DNA of 11,425 nucleotides from Rhodobacter sp. (GTDB lineage Bacteria; Pseudomonadota; Alphaproteobacteria; Rhodobacterales; Rhodobacteraceae), in contig PNNE01000199.1 of the NCBI GenBank assembly GCA_013824055.1, forward strand, positions 1-11,425. The letters are read 5' to 3'. Made by a program: the position numbers and the translations under genes. Positions within the stretch are counted from its first letter, which is position 1; every line of letters starts with the position of its first letter. The notes under the pieces were generated by a model. That model was not told where the DNA came from, searched no databases, and worked only from the letters and a program-made list of their open reading frames with translations. Of the stretch, positions 1 to 6,132 are shown in pieces.

Positions 1-135
1 CCCGAGCCGCGTGCGCCGCAGGGCTACCGCGACGACGACCGCCGTGGCGGTCGGGACTATGACGACGACGACTACAGGCTCGGCCCCAGGAAGAAGCGCA
101 AGGAAAGCTTCCTGAAGGACATTTTCGACTTCTGA
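1..135 (+). CDS. C-terminal end of a small charged protein, possibly zf-TFIIB-type zinc-ribbon protein (partial)
   Basis: Reading from base 1 in frame gives 44 residues and a TGA at 133-135. The start lies outside the window. The segment is very hydrophilic: an Arg/Asp/Gly/Tyr-rich stretch with a run of four Asp, then a basic patch (RKKRK) and an end reading ESFLKDIFDF. Small zinc-ribbon proteins of the zf-TFIIB family (COG3809-like) in Rhodobacteraceae often end in a disordered Arg/Asp/Tyr tail followed by a Lys/Arg-rich SFL..LFDF motif, and this resembles that. The zinc-binding Cys residues would be upstream and cannot be seen, so the family is an inference from the tail. That the stretch is coding is supported by the sensible tail and by a hairpin just after the stop. 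Confidence 0.5.
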   Translation, partial: PEPRAPQGYRDDDRRGGRDYDDDDYRLGPRKKRKESFLKDIFDF

Positions 136-150
136 TCCGCCACCGCATGC

Positions 151-171
151 GCCCCGGGCCTGACCCGGGGC
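151..171. terminator. GC-rich hairpin downstream of the first gene
   Basis: GCCCCGGG at 151-158 and CCCGGGGC at 164-171 form a perfect 8-bp stem around a 5-base loop (CCTGA), beginning 16 bases after the stop codon at 135. There is no T-run after it, so it is not a canonical intrinsic terminator. It could stop transcription weakly, protect the 3' end, or be a copy of a dispersed GC-rich palindrome. A related but shorter dyad lies at 5514-5528. Confidence 0.45.
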
Positions 172-187
172 CTTCGCCACAGGCCAG

Positions 188-216
188 TTGCCGATGCCAT
201 CCGGTGCCCCTAGTCT
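188..216 (+). promoter_or_regulatory. Candidate promoter for the P1 peptidase, leaderless geometry
   Basis: TTGCCG at 188-193 (4 of 6 to the sigma70 -35 consensus) is followed, after a 17-base spacer, by TAGTCT at 211-216 (TAnnnT type). Only six bases separate this from the ATG at 223, so transcription would start at or within a base or two of the start codon. No Shine-Dalgarno sequence lies upstream of that ATG, which fits a leaderless mRNA. The -10 match is modest. Confidence 0.4.
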
Positions 217-222
217 GGCGGC

Positions 223-1224
223 ATGCGCCCCGGTCCCCTGAACCTCATCACCGATGTCCCTGGTCTGCGCGTCGGCAATGCCGATGACGCCGGGTTGCGT
301 TCTGGCGTGACCGTGCTGACCGCCGACCGACCCTTTGTCGCCGCCGTCCACGTCATGGGCGGCTCGCCCGGCACACGCGAGACCGAGCTTCTTGCCCCCG
401 ACCGCATGGTGCAGATGGTCGACGCGATCTTCCTTTCCGGCGGTTCCGCCTTCGGGCTGGATGCAGGGCAAGGCGTGATGCAGGGCCTGCGAAGGGCCGG
501 GCGCGGTTTTGCCGTCGGCCCGGTCCGCGTGCCCATCGTGCCGGGGGCCATCGTCTTCGACCTGTTGAACGGGGGTGACAAGGGCTGGACCGAAAGTCCC
601 TATCCCGCGCTGGGTCTTGAGGCGCTGGAGGTGGCCGCGCCCGACTTCGCCCTGGGCACCGCCGGAGCAGGCTTTGGCGCGATGACCGGCACGCTGAAGG
701 GTGGCCTCGGTTCGGCCTCCTGTGTCCTGCCCTCCGGCCTGACCGTGGGGGCGCTGGTGGTGGTCAATTCCCTTGGTCAGGCGACCGTCGGGGAAACGCC
801 GCATTTCTGGGCCGCCCCCTGGGAGCAAGGCACCGAATTCGGCGGCCTTGGTCCGGCCCCGATGATCCCGCAGGACACGCCGCTGCCCCGCAAGCGGCTG
901 GGCGAGGCGACGACCATCGCCATCCTGGCCACTGACGCGACCCTCACCAAGGCGCAGGCGCAGCGCATGGCCGTGGCCGCCCATGACGGTATGGCCCGCG
1001 CGCTGGTTCCGTCGCACACGCCGTTGGACGGCGACCTGGTGTTCAGTGTGGCGACCGGGGGCAAGCCGCTGGCTGATCCGCTGACCGACCCTTTCCAGCT
1101 TGGCCATGCCGCCGCCACCTGCCTGGCCCGCGCCATCGCCCGTGCGGTCTACCTTGCGCAGGCCCAGCCGCTGGACTTGCAACCGACCTGGCAGTCGCGC
1201 TTCGGACGGGGCGCCGGCGGCTGA
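223..1224 (+). CDS. P1 family peptidase (S58, DmpA/NylC-like)
   Basis: The 333-residue product matches the Ntn-hydrolase fold of family S58, which includes the aminopeptidase DmpA, beta-peptidyl aminopeptidases and 6-aminohexanoate oligomer hydrolase NylC. Visible hallmarks are the N-terminal LITDVPGLRVGNA, the Gly-rich LSGGSAFGLDAGQGV (residues 71-85), TAGAGFGAMTGTLKGGLGSAS (about 146-166), VVVNSLG (180-185) and EATTIAILATDATL (228-241). In this family the precursor cuts itself ahead of a Ser or Thr that becomes the N-terminal nucleophile. By position that is predicted to be Thr230, preceded here by Ala229. There is no signal peptide, so the protein is probably cytoplasmic. Length is normal for the family. 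The physiological substrate cannot be read from the sequence: aminopeptidase, D-esterase or amide hydrolase are all possible. It faces moaE convergently across 103 bases and appears to be a stand-alone gene. Confidence 0.9.
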   Translation: MRPGPLNLITDVPGLRVGNADDAGLRSGVTVLTADRPFVAAVHVMGGSPGTRETELLAPDRMVQMVDAIFLSGGSAFGLDAGQGVMQGLRRAGRGFAVGPVRVPIVPGAIVFDLLNGGDKGWTESPYPALGLEALEVAAPDFALGTAGAGFGAMTGTLKGGLGSASCVLPSGLTVGALVVVNSLGQATVGETPHFWAAPWEQGTEFGGLGPAPMIPQDTPLPRKRLGEATTIAILATDATLTKAQAQRMAVAAHDGMARALVPSHTPLDGDLVFSVATGGKPLADPLTDPFQLGHAAATCLARAIARAVYLAQAQPLDLQPTWQSRFGRGAGG

Positions 1225-1327
1225 CCAGGGCGCCCCCTTGCCGCAGGTGCGGGTGCCGGGAACCCCTGAACGCCCGCAGACAAGCGCTTGAGTCCAAAGA
1301 ACAAGCCAGGTTTGGCCGCCGTGGACA

Positions 1328-1768
1328 CTACCAGCGCTTCAGGGCATCCTCGTCGGCATCCTTCGCCGCCACCCAGGCCTCGCCCCCGGCCCCCAGCGCC
1401 TTTTTCCAGAACGGAGCCCGCGATTTCAGGTAGTCCATCAGGAACTCTGCCGCCGCGAAGGCATCCGCCCGGTGCGGCGCGGCGGTGGCGACCATCATGA
1501 TCGCCTCGCCCGGAGCCAGCTTCCCGTGCCGGTGGATCACCAGCACGTCCACCAGGGACCACCTGGAAACCGCCGCTTCGGCAATGCCCCGGATCGCCTT
1601 TTCGGTCATGCCGGGGTAATGCTCGATCTCCATCCCGGACAGCGTCCCGCCCTCGTCCCGCACCAGCCCGGTGAAGCTGACCACCGCCCCGGCGCCGCGC
1701 ACTGCGGCGGTGAAGGCCGACACCTCTGCGCCCACATCGAACGGCAGGGACTGGACCGCGACCCGCAT
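1328..1768 (-). CDS. moaE: Molybdopterin synthase catalytic subunit MoaE
   Basis: MoaE binds two MoaD thiocarboxylates and transfers sulfur to cyclic pyranopterin monophosphate to make molybdopterin, in the cytoplasm. The 146-residue product shows the family path GAVVSFTGLVRD (27-38), EIEHYPGMTEKAI (47-59), VLVIHRHGKLAPGE (75-88) and the active-site stretch LMDYLKSRAPFWKK (110-123). Lys115 and Lys122 there correspond to the two catalytic lysines of the E. coli enzyme. I chose the ATG at 1768 because homologues begin MRV.VQ..PFD. An ATG five codons upstream (1783), one base after the moaD stop in a TGACATG arrangement, is a reasonable alternative and would allow reinitiation. It is the last gene of the minus-strand block. 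Confidence 0.95.
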   Translation of the reverse strand: MRVAVQSLPFDVGAEVSAFTAAVRGAGAVVSFTGLVRDEGGTLSGMEIEHYPGMTEKAIRGIAEAAVSRWSLVDVLVIHRHGKLAPGEAIMMVATAAPHRADAFAAAEFLMDYLKSRAPFWKKALGAGGEAWVAAKDADEDALKRW

Positions 1769-1784
1769 CCTAGCCCCCCGCATG

Positions 1785-2033
1785 TCAGCCCCCGGTCATT
1801 GGCGGGAAGAAGGCGACCTCGCGAACCCCGGCCAGCGGCGCATCGAACGACGCCAGCTCCTGATCCAGCGCCACCCGCAGCGACGACAGGTCGGCAAAAG
1901 CCGCCGCGTAGCGCGCTTCCCGGGCGCGCAGCTCGGCGATCAGGTCGGCCACCGTCGCCGCCGAGGTCTCCAGCCGCTCACGCGGGAGGCCGATCCGTTC
2001 CCGGACCCAGGCAAAGTAGAGCACGTCGATCAC
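1785..2033 (-). CDS. moaD: Molybdopterin synthase sulfur carrier subunit MoaD
   Basis: MoaD is the ubiquitin-fold sulfur carrier of molybdopterin synthase. Its C-terminal Gly is adenylated by MoeB and converted to a thiocarboxylate. The product has 82 residues, normal for the family, opening VIDVLYFAWVRERIG and ending REVAFFPPMTGG, with the required terminal Gly-Gly. The start is GTG at 2033. It overlaps the pgsA stop (GTGA, 2030-2033), which argues for translational coupling and explains why a weak start codon suffices. An ORF in this frame continues upstream to about 2312, but that part lies inside pgsA and does not resemble MoaD. moaE follows at once, so the two synthase subunits are made together. 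Confidence 0.93.
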   Translation of the reverse strand: MIDVLYFAWVRERIGLPRERLETSAATVADLIAELRAREARYAAAFADLSSLRVALDQELASFDAPLAGVREVAFFPPMTGG

Positions 2034-2695
2034 TTGTCTTCCCGCAAGTACGGCAGCGATTTCGAGAAATACTCCCACCCGGTCAACACCGTCAGCAGTG
2101 CTGCAAACCACAACAGCCAGATGCCCACAAGGTTCGCATAGGATGCGCAGTCGCGGTTGCCGCAGGTCCGGACCGCCTCGGCCTGTCCGGCAGAAACGGC
2201 GGCCATGTGCTGTTCGGGGGTCATGCCTTCCAGCGCCAGGAGGTTCTGGTAGTCGAGGCCGGTCCCGAGAAACAGCACCGCGATCGCGATCATCTGCGCC
2301 GTGGTCTTCCACTTGGCCAGCCTGGTGACCTTCAAGAGCCCCTTCTTGTCACCCAGGTATTCCCGCAGCCCGCCCACGAAGACCTCGCGGAACAGGATCA
2401 GGGTGGCGGGCAGGATCAGCCAGGGGTTCATCCCGTTGTAGCCGGTGAGGATCATGATCGCGATCACCACCATCGCCTTGTCGGCGATCGGGTCCATCAT
2501 CGCGCCGAACTTGGATTCCTGCTTCCACAGCCGGGCGAGGTAGCCGTCGAACCAGTCGGTCAGTGCAGCGGTGACAAACAGGCCCAGGGCGAACCAGTCG
2601 GCCCAGGGGCGGTGAAAATACAGAAACATGACCGCAACGCCGGGTGCGGCCAGCAGACGAAGCACGGTCAGCGTATTGGGAATGTTCCAGTTCAT
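2030..2695 (-). CDS. pgsA: CDP-diacylglycerol--glycerol-3-phosphate 3-phosphatidyltransferase
   Basis: This inner-membrane enzyme makes phosphatidylglycerol phosphate from CDP-diacylglycerol and glycerol 3-phosphate, the committed step to phosphatidylglycerol and cardiolipin. The 221-residue product carries the full CDP-alcohol phosphotransferase signature D-x2-D-G-x2-A-R-x8-G-x3-D-x3-D: Asp47, Asp50, Gly51, Ala54, Arg55, Gly64, Asp68, Asp72. The start MNWNIPNTLTVLRLLAAPGV is typical. Hydrophobic segments follow around 16-46, 74-106, 131-146 and 188-206. A hydrophilic loop (about 147-187) near the C-terminal end holds two cysteines (Cys178, Cys183). The ATG at 2695 fits the family; the frame stays open upstream, but only as the wrong frame of the neighbouring peptidase gene. 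No clear Shine-Dalgarno sequence is visible. The stop overlaps the moaD start. Confidence 0.95.
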   Translation of the reverse strand: MNWNIPNTLTVLRLLAAPGVAVMFLYFHRPWADWFALGLFVTAALTDWFDGYLARLWKQESKFGAMMDPIADKAMVVIAIMILTGYNGMNPWLILPATLILFREVFVGGLREYLGDKKGLLKVTRLAKWKTTAQMIAIAVLFLGTGLDYQNLLALEGMTPEQHMAAVSAGQAEAVRTCGNRDCASYANLVGIWLLWFAALLTVLTGWEYFSKSLPYLREDK

Positions 2696-2701
2696 GCAGA
2701 A

Positions 2702-2754
2702 TTGGTAGACCAAGGGTCTTGCAGGGGAAAGGGGATAGTTTCCCGGTCGACCGG
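2702..2754. other. Dyad symmetries in the gap upstream of pgsA
   Basis: The 74-base gap between the M16 gene stop and the pgsA ATG holds two symmetric elements. TTGGT-AG-ACCAA at 2702-2713 is a 5+5 inverted repeat only six bases from the pgsA start codon. CCGGTCGACCGG at 2743-2754 is a perfect 12-bp palindrome. Either could be an operator or an mRNA hairpin. There is no T-run, so a true intrinsic terminator is not evident. Confidence 0.35.
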
Positions 2755-2769
2755 CCGAACCGACGCCAC

Positions 2770-4065
2770 CTACAGGCCGCTCGGCTGACCAACCACGACG
2801 AAGTGCAGCGCGTCGGGGTCGAAAAGTGACGCTGCCACGCGCTTGACGTCCTCCATCGTCACCGCCTCGACCTTGGAGTTGCGGGTGGTGACATAGTCGA
2901 TGGGCATTCCGTCCATCTGCATGCCGACAAGGATGCTGGCGATGGGTCCGTTGCCGTCGAAGCGCAGGGGGTAGGACCCGGTGAGATAGGTCTTGGTCGC
3001 CTCCAGCTCTTCCGGGGTCACGCCTTCGCGCCCGATGCGGCCCCATTCGGATTTCACCACATCAATGGCCTCGGCAACCTTGTCGTTCGAGGCAGAGAAC
3101 TGGCCCAGCAGCATGTCGGCTTGGTCCATGTTCACGATGTAGGTGCCGATGCCGTAGGTCAGGCCACGCTTTTCGCGCACCTCGGTCATCAGCCGCGCGG
3201 TGAAGCGACCGCCGCCCAGCATCTCGTTCAGGACGAAGGCCGGGAAGAAATCGGGGTGGTCTCGCGGAATGCCCCGCTGGCCGAAGAAGACGGTCGACTG
3301 CGGCGAGGGGAAGTCCTGCACCGTGACGCCCGGAGGCAGCAGCCAGGGCGCTTCGGCCAGCTGCGGCGCGCCGGTGGCGGGCAGGTCGCCCAGCAGCCGG
3401 TCCAGCAAGACGCCAAGCTCTTCGGCGGTGATGTCGCCCGCCGCGGCGACGAAGACCCGGTCACGCGCCAGCGCCGCCTTGTGCGCGGCCACGACGTCAT
3501 CGCGGGTCAGCGCGGTCACTGTCTCGATGGTGCCGTCCCCCGGCGAGCCGTAGGGATGGTCGCCGAAGGCCAGACGTTCGAACCGCTCGGACGCGATGGT
3601 CGAGGGGTCCTTTTCGTCCGCGCGCAGGCTGGACAGCACCTGTTCCCGCACCCGGTCGACCGCATCCTGGTCGAAGCGCGGGGTGACCAGCGCCGCACGC
3701 AGCAGCTCGATGGCCTGATCGCGGTTCTCGGTCAGGAACTGGGCCGACACGCCGACCGAATCGGTCCCGGCGTCGAAACTGAAGCTGGCGGCAAGCGCAT
3801 CGCGCGCCTCGGCGAAGCCCCGGCTGTCCAGATCGGCCGCGCCTTCCTCCAGCGTGGCGGTCATCAGGTTGACCACGCCGCGCTTGTCCGGCGCCTCAAG
3901 CGAAGTGCCGCCGCGGAACTGGATTTCCAGCGCGGTGAAGGGGATGTTGTGATCCTCGACCAGCCAGGCGGTGATGCCGCCGGGGGACGTGACCTGCTTG
4001 ATCGGAATCTCGGCCTGGGCGGGAAGCGCAAGCGCCAGAAGCGCGGCAAGGACGGCGCGGATCAT
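2770..4065 (-). CDS. M16 family peptidase homologue lacking the zinc site (non-catalytic partner)
   Basis: A 431-residue M16 (insulinase/PqqL/MPP-like) protein with a signal peptide: basic start, hydrophobic core, and a likely cut after AQA at residue 18, so it is exported to the periplasm. Where active members have HxxEH, this one reads Asn66-Leu-Met-Thr69-Ala70, so the zinc ligands and the catalytic Glu are missing. The C-terminal half keeps GGGRFTARLMTEVREKRGLTYGI (284-306), with Arg287 and Tyr304; this is the Arg/Tyr pair typical of the substrate-binding non-catalytic M16 subunit. It overlaps the upstream catalytic M16 gene by ATGA at 4062-4065, which favours equimolar synthesis and a heterodimer like mitochondrial MPP alpha/beta or bacterial two-subunit M16B enzymes. 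The substrate is unknown. Confidence 0.9.
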   Translation of the reverse strand: MIRAVLAALLALALPAQAEIPIKQVTSPGGITAWLVEDHNIPFTALEIQFRGGTSLEAPDKRGVVNLMTATLEEGAADLDSRGFAEARDALAASFSFDAGTDSVGVSAQFLTENRDQAIELLRAALVTPRFDQDAVDRVREQVLSSLRADEKDPSTIASERFERLAFGDHPYGSPGDGTIETVTALTRDDVVAAHKAALARDRVFVAAAGDITAEELGVLLDRLLGDLPATGAPQLAEAPWLLPPGVTVQDFPSPQSTVFFGQRGIPRDHPDFFPAFVLNEMLGGGRFTARLMTEVREKRGLTYGIGTYIVNMDQADMLLGQFSASNDKVAEAIDVVKSEWGRIGREGVTPEELEATKTYLTGSYPLRFDGNGPIASILVGMQMDGMPIDYVTTRNSKVEAVTMEDVKRVAASLFDPDALHFVVVGQPSGL

Positions 4066-5456
4066 TCCTGGTCCTCCGGTGCGGCGACGGGAGTGGGGGC
4101 GGCAGTGGGGGCGGGAGTGGGGGCGGCCACCGTGGCTTCCGCCTGCGTCAGCCAGCCGGTCACGGCGTTGCGGCGATCCAGCACCTTGCGGGCTGCGGCC
4201 AGGATATCGGCTTCGGTCACGGCCGACAGCGCCTCGTCCCAGCCTTCGATGTCCGCGAGTGTCAGGCCGACACTGAACCCTTCGCCATAGCGCCGCGCAA
4301 GCGCCTGCACATCGTCGCGGGCATAGATCTCTCCGGCCCGGACCCGGGTGCGAATGCGCTCCAGGGCGGCGGGGTCGGGTCCGTCCTGCAGAAACTGGGC
4401 CAGCACGCGGTCAAGCTCGGCTTCGGCCGTCTCGAGGCTGACGCCGGGGGCGGGGATCACCGCCACGCCGAAGGTCGCGTCGTCGATCGAGGTGCCGCTG
4501 TAGAAGGCACTGGTAAAGACTGCGACCTGCGCGTCGAATTGCAGCGCCCGCGCCAGGACCGAGGTCTGGCCATCGCCGCCCAGAAGCTCGGCCAGGACAG
4601 TCAGGGCCGCAGCCTCGGCCTGGTCGCCGGGATCGCGCTCGGGGGCGATGTAGGTGCGAAAGACGTAAGGGTCCGAGACCCGCTCGTCGGCCAGCACCAG
4701 CCGACGCTCGGCCAGTTGCGGCGGTTCCTGCGCGCGGTCGCGCGGCACGATCGCGTCCGAGGGTTCCAGCGGACCATAATGCCTTTCGGCAAGCGCCCTC
4801 ACCGCCTCGGGCTCGACATCGCCGGCGATGACCAGGGTGGCGTTGTTCGGGGCGTAGAAGCGTTCGTAGTAGTCCAGCGCATCCTGGCGGCTGAGCTGCT
4901 CCATTTCGTGCCGCCAGCCGATGATCGGGATGCCGTAGGGGTGGTTCAGGAACTGGGCGGCGCGCATCTGTTCCATCAGCAGGGCGCCGGGATCGCTGTC
5001 GGTGCGCTGGGCGCGTTCTTCCAGGATGACCTGGCGTTCGGTGGCGACATCCTCTTCGGTCAGGCGCAGGTTGCGCATCCGGTCGGCTTCCATTTCCATC
5101 ACCAGGTCCAGACGGTCGGCGGCGATGCGCTGGAAATAGGCGGTGTAGTCCCAGGAGGTGAAGGCATTGTCATCGCCGCCCTGCGCCTCGACGATGCCGG
5201 AAAAGGCGTTGGGGGCGACCTTTTCGGTGCCCTTGAACATCAGGTGTTCCAGGAAATGCGCGATGCCGGATTGGCCGCGCGGTTCATCGGCGGAACCGAC
5301 GCGGTACCAGATCATCTGCACGACGAACGGGGCGCGGTGATCCTCGATCACCACGACGTTCAGCCCGTTGTCCAGGGTGAAGGTGGTGACAGGCTCTTCG
5401 GCAAGGGCGGGCAGCGGCAGCGTCAGCAGAACGGCAGCACCAAGTCGTCCGAGCAT
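4062..5456 (-). CDS. M16 family zinc metallopeptidase, catalytic subunit, exported
   Basis: Reading from the ATG at 5456 gives 464 residues. The signal peptide is MLGRLGAAVLLTLPLPALA, with likely cleavage before Glu20. The inverted zinc motif HFLEH is complete (His67, Glu70, His71), and the third ligand Glu lies in ERQVILEER (about 140-148). Other M16 marks are GGDDNAFTSWDYTAYF (93-108), the downstream NHPYG and the APNNATLVIAGDV stretch. I preferred ATG 5456 over the in-frame GTG at 5468 because GGAGAAG sits six bases before the ATG, at good Shine-Dalgarno spacing, and because the signal peptide then begins properly. The last 23 residues are a Pro/Ala/Thr-rich tail encoded by a 12-bp tandem repeat. 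It is directly followed by its non-catalytic partner (ATGA overlap). It probably cleaves peptides or misfolded proteins in the periplasm; that role is inferred. Confidence 0.93.
   Translation of the reverse strand: MLGRLGAAVLLTLPLPALAEEPVTTFTLDNGLNVVVIEDHRAPFVVQMIWYRVGSADEPRGQSGIAHFLEHLMFKGTEKVAPNAFSGIVEAQGGDDNAFTSWDYTAYFQRIAADRLDLVMEMEADRMRNLRLTEEDVATERQVILEERAQRTDSDPGALLMEQMRAAQFLNHPYGIPIIGWRHEMEQLSRQDALDYYERFYAPNNATLVIAGDVEPEAVRALAERHYGPLEPSDAIVPRDRAQEPPQLAERRLVLADERVSDPYVFRTYIAPERDPGDQAEAAALTVLAELLGGDGQTSVLARALQFDAQVAVFTSAFYSGTSIDDATFGVAVIPAPGVSLETAEAELDRVLAQFLQDGPDPAALERIRTRVRAGEIYARDDVQALARRYGEGFSVGLTLADIEGWDEALSAVTEADILAAARKVLDRRNAVTGWLTQAEATVAAPTPAPTAAPTPVAAPEDQE
4089..4124. repeat. 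Three 12-bp tandem repeats in the 3' end of the M16 catalytic gene
   Basis: GGGAGTGGGGGC, GGCAGTGGGGGC and GGGAGTGGGGGC lie head to tail at 4089-4100, 4101-4112 and 4113-4124, with one mismatch in the middle copy. On the coding strand they give APTP-APTA-APTP in the C-terminal tail. Because the unit is a multiple of three, copy number can change without breaking the frame. Confidence 0.85.
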
Positions 5457-5513
5457 CGGCTTCTCCACCCCAGGTCATTCGGGAAACTGCGGCGCGGTGG
5501 CCCGACATTCAAG

Positions 5514-5528
5514 CCCGGGCAGGCCGGG
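5514..5528. terminator. Short GC hairpin after the DUF3035 gene, weak terminator or attenuator
   Basis: CCCGG (5514-5518) pairs with CCGGG (5524-5528) around GCAGG. On the minus strand it lies 12 bases after the lipoprotein stop codon and ahead of the M16 pair. There is no T-run. It might reduce read-through or mark an mRNA processing point. Confidence 0.3.
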
Positions 5529-5540
5529 GGCACGCGCTTG

Positions 5541-6071
5541 TTACTCTTCGTCAGGCTTCCGTGGCGGGGCTGACGAGGTCCGCACGCCAAGCGCACGCCA
5601 GCGCGCAAGCTCGGCCTGCTGATCAAGGCGCTGCTGGCGGTAGGCCTTGTAGTAGACGTTCACGTTGAACAGCCGTTCCAGGATGCGGCCGTTGTTGTCG
5701 CGCCGCCATTCGAGGTCTTCCGAGGCAAGCGTCGCGCGGATGCCGCCCTCGACCCCGAAGCGGGCCGCATGGCTGTACAGCGCAGAGTCACCCGCAGGGA
5801 TGCCGCCGGCCGCGCCGGGCCTGCCGCCCAGGGCGATGACGGCGTCGGCTTCCGGGTTCTGGTCGGTGCGGTTGAAGCCACCGGGGGTGGGTTCGGGCAG
5901 TTCGGCCAGGTTTTCCGGCAGTTCCAGCGGCTTTGGCGGCACGATGGCAAATTCGTCCGGCCCCTGGCCGGACCGCAGGTTCATCAACTGCGGGTCGCTG
6001 TCCCCGGCGCAGGCCGCCAGCGTGACCATCGCCGCAATCGCGATGACCGCCCTGCCTTTCGCTGCCTGCAT
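5541..6071 (-). CDS. DUF3035 family lipoprotein (possibly the BamF-like BAM subunit)
   Basis: The 176-residue product starts with a lipoprotein signal: basic MQAAKGR, a hydrophobic core and the lipobox LAAC, with lipidated Cys21. Residue +2 is Ala, not Asp, so by the usual rule it should go to the outer membrane. The mature part is mostly hydrophilic: FAIVPPKPLELPENLAELPEP (41-61), GGFNRTDQNPEADAVIALGG (64-83), and a basic helical C-terminal part with VYYKAYRQQRLDQQAELARWRALG (139-162). This is the DUF3035 family as I know it from Rhodobacterales; some annotations call it the alphaproteobacterial BAM-complex lipoprotein BamF, which I recall but cannot verify here. A strong Shine-Dalgarno sequence (GGAGG, five bases before the ATG) fixes the start. 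It sits directly after lspA, whose product should process it, and before the exported M16 pair. Confidence 0.8.
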   Translation of the reverse strand: MQAAKGRAVIAIAAMVTLAACAGDSDPQLMNLRSGQGPDEFAIVPPKPLELPENLAELPEPTPGGFNRTDQNPEADAVIALGGRPGAAGGIPAGDSALYSHAARFGVEGGIRATLASEDLEWRRDNNGRILERLFNVNVYYKAYRQQRLDQQAELARWRALGVRTSSAPPRKPDEE

Positions 6072-6084
6072 GTATGCCTCCGAA

Positions 6085-6102
6085 CCGTCTTTGTGCCGTC
6101 TT
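6085..6102. repeat. Direct repeat, one helical turn apart, upstream of the lipoprotein gene
   Basis: CCGTCTT occurs at 6085-6091 and again at 6096-6102, an 11-base period, in the 61-base gap between lspA and the lipoprotein gene. Two half-sites on the same DNA face could bind a regulator, but a repeat this short may be chance. Confidence 0.3.
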
Positions 6103-6132
6103 AGCCTAAACCAACGCGGGCGTCACGGGTGT

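Noticed and set aside
1225..1327. Convergent gap between the P1 peptidase and moaE, with a 10-bp palindrome CAAGCGCTTG at 1281-1290
   Set aside because: The palindrome is short and has no T-run on either side; no convincing bidirectional terminator or small gene is visible.
1472..2788. 438-codon plus-strand open frame across moaE, moaD and pgsA
   Set aside because: It crosses three recognised minus-strand genes and has low-complexity Pro/Arg/His-rich composition.
2696..3046. Upstream extension of the pgsA reading frame
   Set aside because: It lies inside the non-catalytic M16 gene in another frame; family homologues begin at the MNW.IPN.LT methionine.
3121..5573. Long plus-strand open frames opposite the two M16 genes
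   Set aside because: They are antisense shadows lacking any motif; the minus-strand frames carry signal peptides and M16 signatures.
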